A stretch of DNA of 64,000 nt from Diphasiastrum complanatum (lineage: Eukaryota > Streptophyta > Lycopodiopsida > Lycopodiales > Lycopodiaceae): NCBI GenBank assembly GCA_029204225.1, contig MU831562.1, positions 114,339-178,338 of the forward strand, in the 5' to 3' direction. The notes under the pieces are model-generated. The model was not told the DNA's origin and ran no database searches. It worked only from the letters and a program-made list of their open reading frames with translations. The stretch's first letter is position 1. Each line of letters opens with the position of its first letter. Shown here piece by piece: positions 1-12,349 of the stretch. A program made the position numbers and the translations under genes.

Positions 1-361
1 ATCCCCAACAAGGTTTCTTCCAAAAGTTGTGAAGCAAAAAACAAGAGCAATTCATCTGTAAACCAAATAGACTTTGGTGCATCAAACCACTCAGTTCATT
101 ACAATAATAAAAAAATGAATAGAAACAACGCACTATCCAAGGTTGTTGCTCTAGATTGCCACAGTACGAGGTGCTAATTAGGTCGCTTCGACTCTTCATA
201 GCAAAATCTTTGAAAATGGTTGCTAGAAATATTTGGGAGCTAGTGATATGCAACATGGTGGGGCGACTTGAAGATTGGTAATGGGTTCCTAAAATCTATC
301 CTTGGTAACGGGTGCTCTAAAAATAGGTTAAATGCCTAGGTGGTGGGATTTTTGAATTTAG

Positions 362-363
<2 letters not shown>
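1..363. other. Non-coding, no gene seen
   Basis: AT-rich sequence with no open frame resembling a known protein and no terminal repeat or structured RNA that I can recognise. Confidence 0.5.

Positions 364-443
<80 letters not shown>
364..443. repeat. (TC)n microsatellite
   Basis: About 40 uninterrupted TC units. Ser-Leu or Arg-Glu open frames across it are artefacts of the dinucleotide. Confidence 0.98.
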
Positions 444-446
<3 letters not shown>

Positions 447-843
447 AAAAGGTGTTGGTGCGTCCTGTTGGTGCAAAGAACATTGGTGTGTGCTTGTCCT
501 TGCTACAGCTGATCGTTGGTGACTCATTACAACCTCTCTCTCGCAACTAAGCTGTTGGTGCGCGCTACAGCTAATCATTGTGCTGACAATTTTGCCGATT
601 GGTTTATTTGAAACTCAGAAAAAAAAGGTTCATTAGTTGGGTGCTTGACAACCATCTGTGCCAATGCATATATTGGTTGCCCAAGCACCCAATAGTTAGT
701 CCACAACAATTTTAGCTATTCGTTGTGTTGATCCATTTTTCTTAAGTGCTAGTAAAACTAATGGTTTCGACTGATCATTGTGATGAACTTAGGCAAGAAA
801 AAATTAAGGTTTGTTTGGGCACCAGACAACCATCTATAAGAAG
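444..843. other. Non-coding, degenerate
   Basis: No gene recognised. The phrases 'caaccatct' and 'gttggtgc' recur imperfectly, suggesting old local duplication. Confidence 0.4.
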
Positions 844-921
844 ACTTGTGTGAGATGCAGAAGAGATGAGCATACAATAGATACCTGCTGGCTCAATCCA
901 AAGATTGAGTGTATCCAGTGA
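844..921 (+). pseudogene. Zinc-knuckle (CCHC) relic, probably retrotransposon gag
   Basis: A short open stretch reads CVRCRRDEHTIDTC followed by WLNPK. This fits the C-x2-C-x4-H-x4-C zinc knuckle used by retrotransposon Gag proteins to bind RNA. The frame ends at a TGA about ten codons later and nothing recognisable extends on either side, so only the knuckle survives. It could be a chance match, because the motif is short. The surrounding residues do not let me assign copia or gypsy. Confidence 0.4.
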
Positions 922-1278
922 TCTGTGTGGACCTATGCAGACTAGATCTCTTAGTGGCTACTATTACTTATTACCTTCATACTGAACGATACTGAAGAGA
1001 TAAGACACATGTCCCCTCTCTGTCACTCTCCATCCCCCCCCCCTCTCTCTCTTTGTATCTATCCATCTGAATTATAATTATTGGATATAAAAAAAGGTCT
1101 TATATTTGAAGCTTAACGTTGTCAATTCCATATCAAAATTTGATGAAAATTAGTGTGTTGGAAAGCGCTTGACGAGCACTTTTTAATGATATATTACATG
1201 TCATAATTCTAAGCTACTACTAAAAAGTTATAGCGATTCAAAGATATTTGTTGAAAATAGTGACAAAATGCAAAAGAG
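922..1278. other. Non-coding
   Basis: No gene seen. It includes short C and CT runs near 1030-1055. Confidence 0.4.
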
Positions 1279-1562
1279 GCACATTGTCACAGTGTCTGAC
1301 AAGTGGATTCACACCAGCAACAAAGTATCTGCTCATCCCTTATCATACCAAGTAAGATATATTAAATGCTTCTTGCTGTTTTATGCATTAATATTGGCAT
1401 TCTCAATTTAAATAGTTCTCATAATTGCCACTATAGGACTTTCAATCTTATTTTGCCGTGACCACTGGAGTTTAAACCTGATCTCTATTAAGAGATCTAT
1501 AAATAATAGTATCAAAGGTTTTTGTGTCAAGATGAATTTGGCGAGAAATACACATAAGGATG
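1279..1562 (+). pseudogene. ULP1-like protease fragment (third copy of the 24.8-25.1 kb exons)
   Basis: This stretch matches 24797-25075 almost base for base, including the end of one exon (residues TKYLLIPYHT), the intron beginning GTAAGATATATT, and the next exon beginning with the catalytic-type DHWSLNLISI. The 3' splice acceptor, 'tgcag' in the longer copy, is 'tgccg' here, so the AG is lost and the copy is dead. Similarity stops at about 1562, where a CACTA transposase exon on the opposite strand begins. It is therefore a breakpoint fragment of the histone-ULP1 unit described at 23864-25616. C48 proteases of this family cleave SUMO or related ubiquitin-like tags. Confidence 0.8.
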
Positions 1563-2350
1563 TAGATGGCGGGTATGGTCACTCCTTGTAAATCTTGCCT
1601 GTAGTGGTGTTCTCCACAGCGTGAACACGTGCTTGCCTCCTCAAACTCATCTCGATATAAGATGCAATTGTTGGGACATGCATGGATGCTCTTGTAATCC
1701 ATGCCGACTGTGGATAGCATTTTCTTGGCTTCTTGTCGAGACGCTACCATGGTGTTATTTGGGGGCAACATTTTCCTGAGCAAACTACGACAAAATACAA
1801 ATTTATGTAATTAGTTATATATAGTTTCTCGCAACGCATGACTTAAAAATAAAACGAGATTAGAGCAAATTGTCTATAACACACATCATGAAGCAAGCAA
1901 GCTTACCCAAACAACTCTGTCAAGCGACCACCCATACTTAGTTTGCAAGTTCAAAAGTAACAAACAAGCTCGCAAATTTGACATTTGTGCACCCTCGTAC
2001 AAAGGATTGGATGCCAAGCCACGCATCATCTCTTCTTCCCTTGTCAATGTGCCCTCGGGTGGGTTTGTGAAGAATGCATCCATCATGTCATCCATGTCCC
2101 CCTCGTGATCATGCGATGTGAATGGCACATCCTTGTGTGTTGTGTCTTCTCGGGACATCTCTTCGTGCAAGTCCACAGGTGGTGTATGCGAGGAAAGTGG
2201 TGGCTCTCGTGTGCTTGCACGTCTGGATCTTGCGGATTGCATGGCAATATCTGATTGAATTCTTCGATAGTCATGTGAGTGTGAGTCATCATCCTACACA
2301 ATACAAGTGCAACAATAATCAAGAAAACAAAATATTCTGCCAATCAAAAA
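1563..2350 (-). pseudogene. CACTA (En/Spm) TNP2-type transposase, N-terminal fragment (copy A)
   Basis: On the minus strand an acidic N-terminal exon (about 2242-1908) ends in NPLYEGAQMSNLRACLLLLN and LQTKYGWSLDRVVW. A GTAAGC donor and a CAG acceptor bracket a ~130-bp intron. The next exon has AKKMLSTVGMDY and IHACPNNCILYRDEFEE, then a second Cys pair, CSRCG. This order (acidic N terminus, PLY-G block, HACPxDCILYR zinc motif) is that of plant CACTA TNP2 transposases, nuclear proteins that bind and cut element ends. The frame breaks after DLQGVTIPA, where ULP1-fragment DNA begins, so the DDE core is missing. 14430-14582 is a near copy of 1700-1855, so copies A and B are one family. Confidence 0.85.
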
Positions 2351-3071
<721 letters not shown>

Positions 3072-3121
3072 CATTTTGTGGATCTAGGACTACATTCAAT
3101 TTATTTCGAGGATTTCTGTGT

Positions 3122-3867
<746 letters not shown>

Positions 3868-3883
3868 AAAGCTAACCAACACT

Positions 3884-4085
3884 TCTGATTCTAGAAAGGT
3901 GTGTAGCCCTTGTTTTCTTCCGTAAAAGACATGGCTCAATTGTTTTTTGTTGGATGATTAGTTCCACAAGAAAGCCCAAACGTTGTAGGAGGGGGCATGT
4001 GGTGAGAGTGGAGTAGGATATAACCGTTCGGTTTGGAAGTTTTGGTTAGCACTCTACTATGGCCTTTCTTTTTTTTTTCTCCTCA
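3884..4085. repeat. Dispersed repeat R1, copy 1
   Basis: It shares long blocks with 17200-17400 and, more weakly, 30690-30830: 'ctagaaaggtgtgtagcccttg', 'acaagaaagcccaaac', 'aggatataacc', 'agcactctacta'. No coding capacity. Probably part of an LTR or another non-autonomous element; no termini identified. Confidence 0.75.
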
Positions 4086-4888
4086 TGTGTGCTTAGGTTT
4101 TACGATTTAGGGTGTGTGTGTGCATGTGCGATGTCGTTCGATTATGTTTCATGTTTACTAGTTCATGCTACCCTGATTTTTAGGATCTTCATGTGTGTGT
4201 GTGCATGCGTTGTTCCTGTAGCATAGTCCGAGTTTTTATAGGTATTGAGTCAAAGCTACGAGGGTAATACCAACATATAAATCATTTTTCCATCTCCAAT
4301 TAACCCTAAACCCTAACAATATTAATGATGACACAAATCCATTGAGGATGCAAGGGGGGCTAACTGGCTCCTCGATCGAGTTGTCTGTGCCAATTGGGTG
4401 TCTTGTCTAAAAATGATGAAACCAAAGAGGCATATGGTGTGCAGGCCATTGACGTTCTTGAACCTCATGGTTCACCACATCGAAATGAGAAGTGTCTGCT
4501 ACTTCAAACTCAATAACTCTAGAAGATTGCATGAGGCTCATTTGGATTCAAACAAGTGTCCACATGTAACCACTTCAAAGTGTTGAGTTTGAAGTAGCAG
4601 CATCTTTTTCTCTCTTCGATGCTACCAATCGCAAGAGGGCCCTATAAGAAATGTCATGTAGGATAGAGAAAAATAACTATAAAGTAGTTATAATATCATT
4701 TTTTAACTTTTTTACGCATCTGCCCACACTACTTTCCATGTAAATGAATGCACCGTAGTTTAGTCACATCAAACTTCACTGGTGCCTAACCATAGTTAAA
4801 ATATAATTTTCAAAATGATAAAATATTCCTTCCCAAAAGTTGGGAACACTCAAAAATTTGAATTAGGAGTGACATCTCTGAAACAAAG
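4086..4888. other. Non-coding, no gene seen
   Basis: GT-rich, then AT-rich sequence. A short open frame at 4398-4586 resembles nothing known to me. Confidence 0.4.
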
Positions 4889-4985
4889 TCTACGCCATCT
4901 CTATCTCCAGGGTCAAACAAGTGTTTAGCGCCATCTCTATCTCCAGCAGGGTCGAACAAGTGTTTAGCGCCATCTCCAGCTTTGT
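4889..4985. repeat. Short tandem duplication (~45-bp unit)
   Basis: The block 'gccatctctatctccag' plus 'gtcaaacaagtgtttagc' occurs twice, with a third partial start at about 4968. Confidence 0.8.
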
Positions 4986-4997
4986 TATTGTCATTGT

Positions 4998-5635
4998 GTG
5001 GTCTGTTACTATACTACTGTACTGATGACAAAGCTTTATCATCTTCATGTGGATCTGTCACCAGAATATGCTCCGCTCAGGACAAGAAATTCAAAGCAAC
5101 CCAAATTGACAACTTATGATATGGTCCGATACAGAGAGGAAAAGCTACAGCATGTAGATTTATGGTCATCAGGAACATTGTATCCTATTGATCCATGTTC
5201 ATTGCAACATCCAGATTGTCATTCGGTGAGTCAGTAAATAATGTATATGTGTCATGGCAAAAATGGCTTTTTGGGTTACTGTGAGAATTTGATGTTCTAT
5301 GGGAATGCACATTTAATGCAAAGAATACATTATTTGGAAGGGAAACCAAGGAAAATATCAAAAGAGTGTGAAGAAAAATCTACAAAGTTGAAACTTGTTT
5401 GGATGAAAATGATATGCTCAAGAAGGAGATCGCAAGGTTGAAATCTTCTTCGCATCATTATGCAACTAGTAATGATGAGATAAAAACTGCATTTCAATCT
5501 ATGCATATCTCATATTTGTCTCTTGTTAAAGATATGGATGTGCTCAACAGAAAGTTTCGAAACAACAAGAGGAAAAGACTGGTAACCAAGGATATATGTG
5601 ATCTATCATCCAGAGGAGGTCATAGAAAAAGATGA
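4998..5635 (+). CDS. Unknown coiled-coil protein, exons upstream of a transposase-like gene
   Basis: I do not recognise this product. The first open stretch (4998-5237) reads HVDLSPEYAPLRTRNSKQ and KLTTYDMVRYREEKL. After a frameshift or intron, 5390-5635 is Lys/Glu-rich with a heptad-like pattern (DENDMLKKEIARLKSSS, then LVKDMDVLNRKFRNNKRKR) and ends in a basic tail and TGA. That predicts a coiled coil followed by a possible nuclear-localisation signal. It lies directly 5' of the exons at 5930-7698 on the same strand, so it may be the N-terminal half of the same gene. Frame breaks suggest decay. Confidence 0.45.
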
Positions 5636-5929
5636 ATCCGTGCATTCAAGTAAGTTATAGCTTATTTGGTATTAAATATTGCTTGAACTTTTTTATTCAT
5701 CCATAATCACTAGTTTTATTATTTATTCATTTCAACTTTATGTTGATTTGCTTATTATACTACTATGAATACTATGAGTGTCAAAATTTCTACTGACATT
5801 TTCATGAACATTATGTTTGCAATGTAGATCAGCATTGGTTGTTGAAGACCATTTGGCCGATAAGATTTCGATTGGAAACTCACTAGGCTCTATCTTGACT
5901 TCTAAAAGATTTAGGCTTCAGTTACTGAT

Positions 5930-7698
5930 AGCATTATGAATGAAGTTCGAAAAATATTAGACACTGCATTGCTTCAGGGGGCATGTGACTTTTCTAGCAT
6001 TAGTAGAGAAGCATATGCAACAATGTTTAAGATGATAAAGGAGGCATTTGCACAGGTAAGTATTAAAAAGTTTTCAATCCCACAACCATTTCATCTTTTT
6101 TTTTTAAAAAGACATGTTAAACCAAGATATGCAGACAATAGTTGGTAATCCATCTCATATCAATGAAGTGTATTGCTCAAAAGGAGAAAGTCTAGCATAT
6201 AACAATTCCAACAATTTATTTATTGACATTAATCAGTTACTAACATTCATCATAAATTTATACGATATTACAAATGAGAATGTCAATAACGAGTTGATAG
6301 TTGTTCTCAAGTTAGATGAGTCTGAAATTATAAAAGGACAAAAAATGAAAAGAGTCAGTCTCACGATCATGAATGGAGCACTTTCAAATTCAGAAGATTC
6401 AGAAGGTCTCAATTTCAATGTTCAATCAAAAAACGATATTTCGTAATTGGCAGCATTTCAGGTATAGCAGTTCCTTTGCATAATCAATAAGGATAATCAT
6501 TTTAATATGAATTTCATTTGAAAAATCTTCTTTGTGTTAATATTATGAGGCTAATCACGTTTTTGTATTCTCTTATAGGTGATGAAAGAAGACCATGACA
6601 TTCTCTCATGGATATTTAATAGAACGTCATATCCTGCCACCATAAAAAATCACATGGAGGGAGTTTCACTCAATATTCTTGGAATTGGCACTCTCAACAT
6701 TGAATGGCATTTAGCAAGAGATTTGAAGACATTAAAATATATGTTCAATGTATCTCATGGCGCTAACTCTAAACACCCTTGTTTGTACTGCATGAAGTCA
6801 GCAAAAGACATGACAAGGAGTACAGGAATATCAAGAGATCGAGAAGATCCTAATTGGAAACTTGTACTACCGATTCCTCTTCAAAATGTTCATATCTGTA
6901 CATTGCATGCGGAGGTGCGTATTATAGAAAAAATAATATATCTTCACATCTTGTTTGCATGGAATTTCGAGCCAGAGGCCTCTGCGAAGGAAGCTATTTC
7001 CATATTAGAGGATGTGTTGTCCAAAGCAGGCTTATATAAACGCCACGTTAAAATAAAAAAAAGATGACAAGCTATCAGGTAAAACATGAAATATTCCATG
7101 CAAGCTGAGCATTGGAAGATCCAAAGCTCGAGGATTTTAATCAAAACATTCTGGCAAACAATCCAAGATTCAATACTCAGTTCGAAAAGAAATTATTGCA
7201 GCAACTCAAGATTTCAAAGAAGAAGGTTCTACTCGTATACACAAAGTGAAAGTTTGGAAAAAATTAGACAAAATGGTGAAATACTTGAGAAAAGATAAAT
7301 TTTCAAATATTGATCTACAAATGATACATAAAACAATCAGTAATTTGTGGATGCAGTTCGAAGTGCATGGGGTGTTGATCATATAACACATTATATGGTA
7401 AGATTTTGATGTTACACTATTATAGACAAATAGGTGCAATTAAATTAGATACTTTTGGTACTGATTTAGATTATGTTTTTATGACATGCAGCACATATTA
7501 CGGCATCATTTGACATTCTTTGCAAGAAATAGTGGAAGTCTTAGCATATGGTCATCGCAAGGAATGAAAAAAACTCATTGGCAAGCAAGAGTGGCATTTC
7601 ATAAAGTACACAACATGGCGAGACTAGCACAAAAAATAGCTATATACTGCAACTTTTCCAATGGTTTTACAGAAGAATCCAAATTCGTGATAATATAA
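5930..7698 (+). pseudogene. Transposase-like protein of unclassified DDE type, multi-exon
   Basis: Exons can be followed by splice sites: 5936-6055 (ending AFAQ at GTAAGT), 6132 to about 6470 (after 'tatgcag'), 6579-7067 (after 'cttatag'), and decayed blocks at 7100-7320 and 7486-7698. The long exon carries LARDLKTLKYMFNVSHGA, then KHPCLYC, then LPIPLQNVHICTLHAEVRII. The last block has SLSIWSSQGMKKTHWQA. An Asp in an extended strand, a Cys-x2-Cys pair and a later His/Glu helix resemble RNase-H-fold transposases with an inserted zinc motif, but I cannot name the superfamily. A stop after QSKNDIS and frame breaks past 7070 indicate a pseudogene. It converges on gene Y, whose 3' end is about 85 bp away. 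Confidence 0.5.
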
Positions 7699-7782
7699 AA
7701 TCGACGGATTATAAAATTTTTTCGAAAAGCATGCAAATTTATACAAGACAATAGGCAATAGACACACAATAAAAATTTTTAT

Positions 7783-9329
7783 ATTAAATGAAAACATTTT
7801 CAAAGTACAATTCAACAGTATCTACTTTACTTCCGATACTTTCTCTAATGAAAGTTGCAACTTAGAATCATGCAACAATTTTCTTCTTTCGTATGGATCC
7901 AACAGCTCATAGTTTTCATGCTTACTCAGATCAACGTAAGCAGCATACAATGCAAAATGAGATGATCTGAGCATGGAATTTACTGGTCCATATCCTTAAA
8001 TTTTAACCGCAATAGTTTTCTTTACAAAAATTATTTTATGCACCTTATTAAAATTATGTCCTCCAAGAAAATGAGATAGTGCCTTGATTGCCATAATCAT
8101 AGTCTCACCATGTTGATGAAACTTTGAATGGGCAACACTTATCTCATAATTGTTGAAGAACTTCCCATAGTACCCCAGTGCATAATCTCTTGAAAATTCT
8201 CTAGCCGAAGATCTCTGCCCTCCTCGACGAATTGCGAAATCATCAAGGAAAATTGTTTCCTAATATGAAAAAAAAACAAAGTAAGCTCTAGTATATAATC
8301 TGACATAACGAATCTACTAGTACATGATAAGATACAAAAACTTACGCATTCGGTTTTGTCTTCCCTAATTATTGTCTCTTCATCAATATTATGTCCACCT
8401 TTCGATGTCAATATTGTTGGTGAATAGACAGTTGGTTGTGGAAAACCAAGTTGACTTTGGATTTTGAGAAACTCCTCCTCAGAAGGTAGATCATCTTCTT
8501 TGTTGCGCATTTCCTCCACGGCCACTTTCAAACAACCTTTTCCTGAATAAAACTTGTCACTCTGTACATCGTCAACACCAGGGAGAAGATCATCAACATC
8601 AAAATCAATTATATCCGAAAAGTTATCAAGCTCTTTGTTCAAAATACAAAGAGTCTCAGCTTCAGTGAAATAAAAAAGATCCGATATTGTCAAAAAAAAA
8701 ATTATTATCTATATTATAAGTAGGCAAAGTGATCAAAGATTTATCAGAAGGAGAAAGAGTAGTGGGTGTTCTAAGGCCTATCAACGATGTCCTATTTCAA
8801 GCAGGATCAAAATTTGAACAATCATCTAAATTCACGCTCGTATCAATAAAAAAAAGTATCTATATCTACAATCTTTGACTTTTCAGACTTTGTACCACTG
8901 GAAGAAGTAGCTTCAGAAGTGGAAGGGTCATCTTCCAAATCGTCAGAAATAATTAACAAAAGAAAAAAAAACAAATGCAGACTGAAAATCAACAAATCGA
9001 CATTTCTTATTGTGAATTGGGCACTCATCTACAGACTTGAAATCATTATGTAACTTAGTGAACATTCTGTCAAGCTTAGCTTTATAGCTATGCTTGTCGA
9101 GTGTCACCAGGTCTTGATAATGAATCATGTCCTTATTCTGAGATCTGAATAACAGAGTAGTGAGCATAGACTTAAATCTGAGATAAATCTCAGAAAATGC
9201 CTCCACACCAGGGGCCTCGGTAATAGAAGGAATAATAAAAAGAAAAGGAGAAAAAAGAGATTTGAAATACTCCAAACTATCACTAATACCAAATTTAAAA
9301 GAGAGCAAACTAGAATCAAAATTAGACAT
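7783..9329 (-). pseudogene. Gene Y, copy 1: unknown protein divergent from the histone-like gene
   Basis: It starts MSNFDSSLLSFKFGISDSLE at 9329 and contains KLDRMFTKLHNDFKS, then CPIHNKKCRFVDFQSAFV, an acidic Ser-rich stretch (DDLEDDPSTSEATSSS), a second acidic block near 8693-8450 (IDFDVDDLLPGVDDVQ), and a C-terminal part with LGYYGKFFNNYE and LSKHENYELLDPYERRKLL. There are frameshifts near 8945 and 8290 and a stop near 8000. The paralogue at 22436-23096 keeps the same order and has CPYCNKKC, so a Cys-x2-Cys/Cys zinc site is plausible. I do not recognise the family. Its start faces the histone-like gene at 10204 across ~875 bp, as in copy 2. Confidence 0.6.
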
Positions 9330-10203
9330 TTTAAACAAAAACTACATATGTAAAATTCCAAATATCGCTCTCAGGCACAAACTGCAGGTCAGACAAGAAC
9401 CTCAAGGCAATGTGCGCTCAAAAGAGATATTAGAAATTACGGTATTGAATCCGAACGCGTGAACAAAGAGCAGAAAAGAAATGAGATGTAAGGTGCACTT
9501 GAATGCGATACCAAACGAGGCAGTATCAGTTCCGGGCGCAAGTAAGTCAGTGCAAAGGGCGCGCTTGAAATCAATATCCGGCCAAAAAATCAAAAATTTG
9601 CGTGAAAATCTGAGCCGAAAATGACCTACCTGTAAAAAAAATTTGCACGTGGTTACAAAATGACACATGTCATTGTATGATTGGTCAAAAAAAATCCGTT
9701 GTACAGACAACGATTGATCTGACATTTGTCACGTGTGAGAATGACACGCGTCGAAAGGTGATTCGTGCACGTGTCCCAACCCACGTGGCCTCATAATTGA
9801 GTCATCATTGTCAGTACGGACATTCCACATGGACTAGTTAGATGACGGCACATGTCATAGACGTTTCCTCACACGTGCAAAAATTTTGTATCTATAAGTC
9901 CTCGAAATTTTCATTTTTTCTCGCAAAATTTTTGGTTTTCGCTCCCAATATCGCTCTCAAGCGCGCCGTCTCACTGCTTAATCGTCCGCCTTCTCACAAT
10001 ACACTCGAGACCGATATCGTCGTTATTCCAATATCGCTTTTGAACGCGCATTTCCTTTCTGAAAATATTCTGTGTATATCTTGCGCTCGAAACTGATATT
10101 CAGTTCTGGTATCGATCCCAAGCGCCCTCTGATTGCAAATTGTTTTGTTTTCATTCTCTGCTCTTTTGTTCAAACTTCTTTTTTATAATTTCTTTTTTTG
10201 AGA
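9330..10203. promoter_or_regulatory. Bidirectional promoter-like spacer between gene Y and histone-like gene (copy 1)
   Basis: It separates two divergent starts. The motif AATATCGC followed by a GCGC-type block recurs near both ends (about 9362, 9948 and 10028), and in reverse near 9416 and 9560. The centre (9720-9880) is rich in CACGTG-type G-boxes. Copy 2 (23097-23863) has the same arrangement with different spacer words, so it looks like a shared, evolving promoter rather than chance. No TATA box assigned. Confidence 0.5.
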
Positions 10204-10508
10204 ATGATGGCCAGGACCAAATCCACTGTCCGTGCCATAACCACTGTATAGCCTTCCCATGCTCGTGTTCCCCCTAGTACTTGTCGTAGACGTGGCAAGA
10301 AGCAGGTCTACCTGAGGGAGATTAGAAAACTCCAAAGATCAACTGAACTGTTGATCCCTAGAGCTCCTTTCAGCCGATCTGTCAGGAATGTCACTCTGTC
10401 ACTTGGGCTAAATGTTCATTTTGTCGTGACAGCCATGCAAGCACTGTTGAAAATTGTCACTTCTCACTTGACATTGGTTCATGTAAATATTGATCAAACA
10501 TTAGAATA
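10204..10508 (+). pseudogene. Histone H3 / CENH3-like fragment, copy 1
   Basis: The frame opens MMARTKSTVRA, with the H3-type N-terminal ARTK, then an in-frame TAG at 10249-10251. The fold part follows: LREIRKLQRSTELLIPRAPF, then SVRNVTLSLGLNVHF, then TAMQALLKIVTSHL. The LLIP..PF block and REIRKxQ-ST are the H3 alpha-N/alpha-1 region, and LLIP is typical of plant CENH3. Homology fades in alpha-2 (LVHVNIDQTLEYV), and the fold is cut at about 10509 by a copia LTR, so alpha-3 and any C-terminal extension are missing. Not functional as it stands. Copy 2 at 23864 preserves the rest. Basic linker residues CRRRGKK precede the fold. Confidence 0.7.
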
Positions 10509-11306
10509 TGTTGATGATATGATTTCACACGTGTAGAGCCTGTTCCCATGTGTGAAAGGATGTACTTTTCATGTTTGTATATATCCAAATTGATTTTGTA
10601 TCATTCTAGTTAGTGTGAACATGAAATGACTAGTTTTTAGTCAAGTTGACTAGTCACCTACAAATTAGCTTTTCCTTGCATGTGCATGAGTAAATGCTCC
10701 CACATGGCAAGTGGATGTTCACACGTGTGTATAGAGTACTAGAAGATAAGAGTTGACCATTTTCCTTAGATCCTATTTTGTAGGGAATATTCCTATATTC
10801 TAGGAGACTAGCTTTTTGGATTTTAGTCATATTCTAGAAGGTCAACTATTGGATAAGGATCAAGGATGGATAAAATGGATAGATCTGAGTGATGTGGCAC
10901 TCTTCACACGTGTGAAGGCCTGCTGGATTGTACCAGACTCATGGATGTACTTGATCCATAAAAGGATCATCATTTTGCTAAGAATATTGATGAGACTTTT
11001 GCACTCTACACTTTTGTGAGATTTCTAGTTATTTGTCTTGTGATTTTTATGCATGATTGCTATCTAGTATCATTGTACTTGTTGTTTCAGGTGCAGGTCG
11101 TACAGTGGACAGTACTCCACACGTGTGAAGCCGCTCTCACTAAAAAATGATGTGTTGATCCATTGCTCTTGCTTAAATCCAAGTGTAGTGAATCTAGATC
11201 AAGATCTAATGTGTAGAACTTGATAGATTCATTGATTAAGCAACCAATAACTCTCTATGATTGTAAAGTACAATCATTATTGTCCTAAAAACTGTAAAAT
11301 TTATCA
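10509..11306 (+). mobile_element. Ty1/copia LTR (5' LTR of a truncated element)
   Basis: The right end is firm: ...TTTATCA immediately followed by the tRNA-iMet primer-binding site. The left end (TGTTGATGAT, interrupting the histone-like frame) is inferred. The LTR holds the palindrome TTCACACGTGTGAA at 10903 and near relatives at 10524, 10719 and 11117. No partner LTR was found. The internal region is cut after ~170 bp by a CACTA end. Confidence 0.65.
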
Positions 11307-11318
11307 TGGTATCAGAGC
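11307..11318 (+). other. Copia primer-binding site
   Basis: TGGTATCAGAGC, complementary to the 3' end of initiator tRNA-Met, sits directly after the LTR CA. The leader runs to 11480. Confidence 0.9.
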
Positions 11319-12349
11319 TAAGTAAGAGAGTGATCATTGAATCATAAATCTTGTAAAGATCATTGGCAAAATTTGTTTTTTGGCCAATACTAGTGAGGGC
11401 GAGTTCTTCTAGAGTGATAGCTTGTAATCATTTGGATAAAAACGACTTGGAGGCTGTGTATGTACTTTTCACACATGTGACACTACAAGAGGACCGGGCG
11501 ATTACCAGAACGTTTCTTTGATAGTTTTTAAAATGAGTCGTGGGGGAAGCGGAATGCTCGAGCCTCGGGTTCGATGCTTGACCTCAGAATAAGCCTACCA
11601 AATTTGAACTTGGTTTTGAAACATTTATAGAGAGGGATATAGAGAGGGTTATAAATCCAGTAGAGGGCCTCGGAACACACATCGGAATACTGAAGCTAAT
11701 TTGAGAAGTATACCGAGGTTGACGTTGGTATAAGCCTACCAAATTTGAACTTGTTTTTGAGACATTTATAGAGAGGGTTATAAAGAGGGTCTAGGTGGCC
11801 AGAGGCATTCATGACTCTGCTAACCGAGGGTAATATTGAGACTGATGTAAAAAAGCCTCCTCGGTATAAACCACGATATAAAACATAATGTAAATGGATC
11901 TGACTTTTGGAAATTGTTACCTATCAACACATTGAATTCCATTTTCTATCAACATTGGTTGCCATATGCACAAGTGAATAAAGAAATTTATGTATCACAA
12001 AAAAATGATGATCACAAATTGTGTACTCACATGCATTGACTTCTTGTTTGATGTCAGGTAGTCAATTAATAAAGTGTAATTGCATCTATGAGCAATAGAT
12101 TAATATTGCAATGAGTTGAAATACATCGTATTGTTTCACTTATTCATTTGGTGATTCATCGTGATCATTTGCTACTCTTTTGGGTAAAATTTGCCATGAC
12201 TCCACAATCGTATGTGTTTCTATTTTTGTCAATGCGGTCTTTGTACAAAAGTGTCATCCATGCGTCCACAGTGCATTGTATTTTTTGTACTGAACAAAAA
12301 AAAACTAAATGTGTTAGGGATACAACAAACATGTACAAAATTGCATGTA

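Noticed and set aside
11307-11318. tRNA gene fragments at the TGGTATCAGAGC sites (also 21042 and 54002)
   Set aside because: They are 12-base primer-binding sites beside LTR ends; no tRNA cloverleaf surrounds them.
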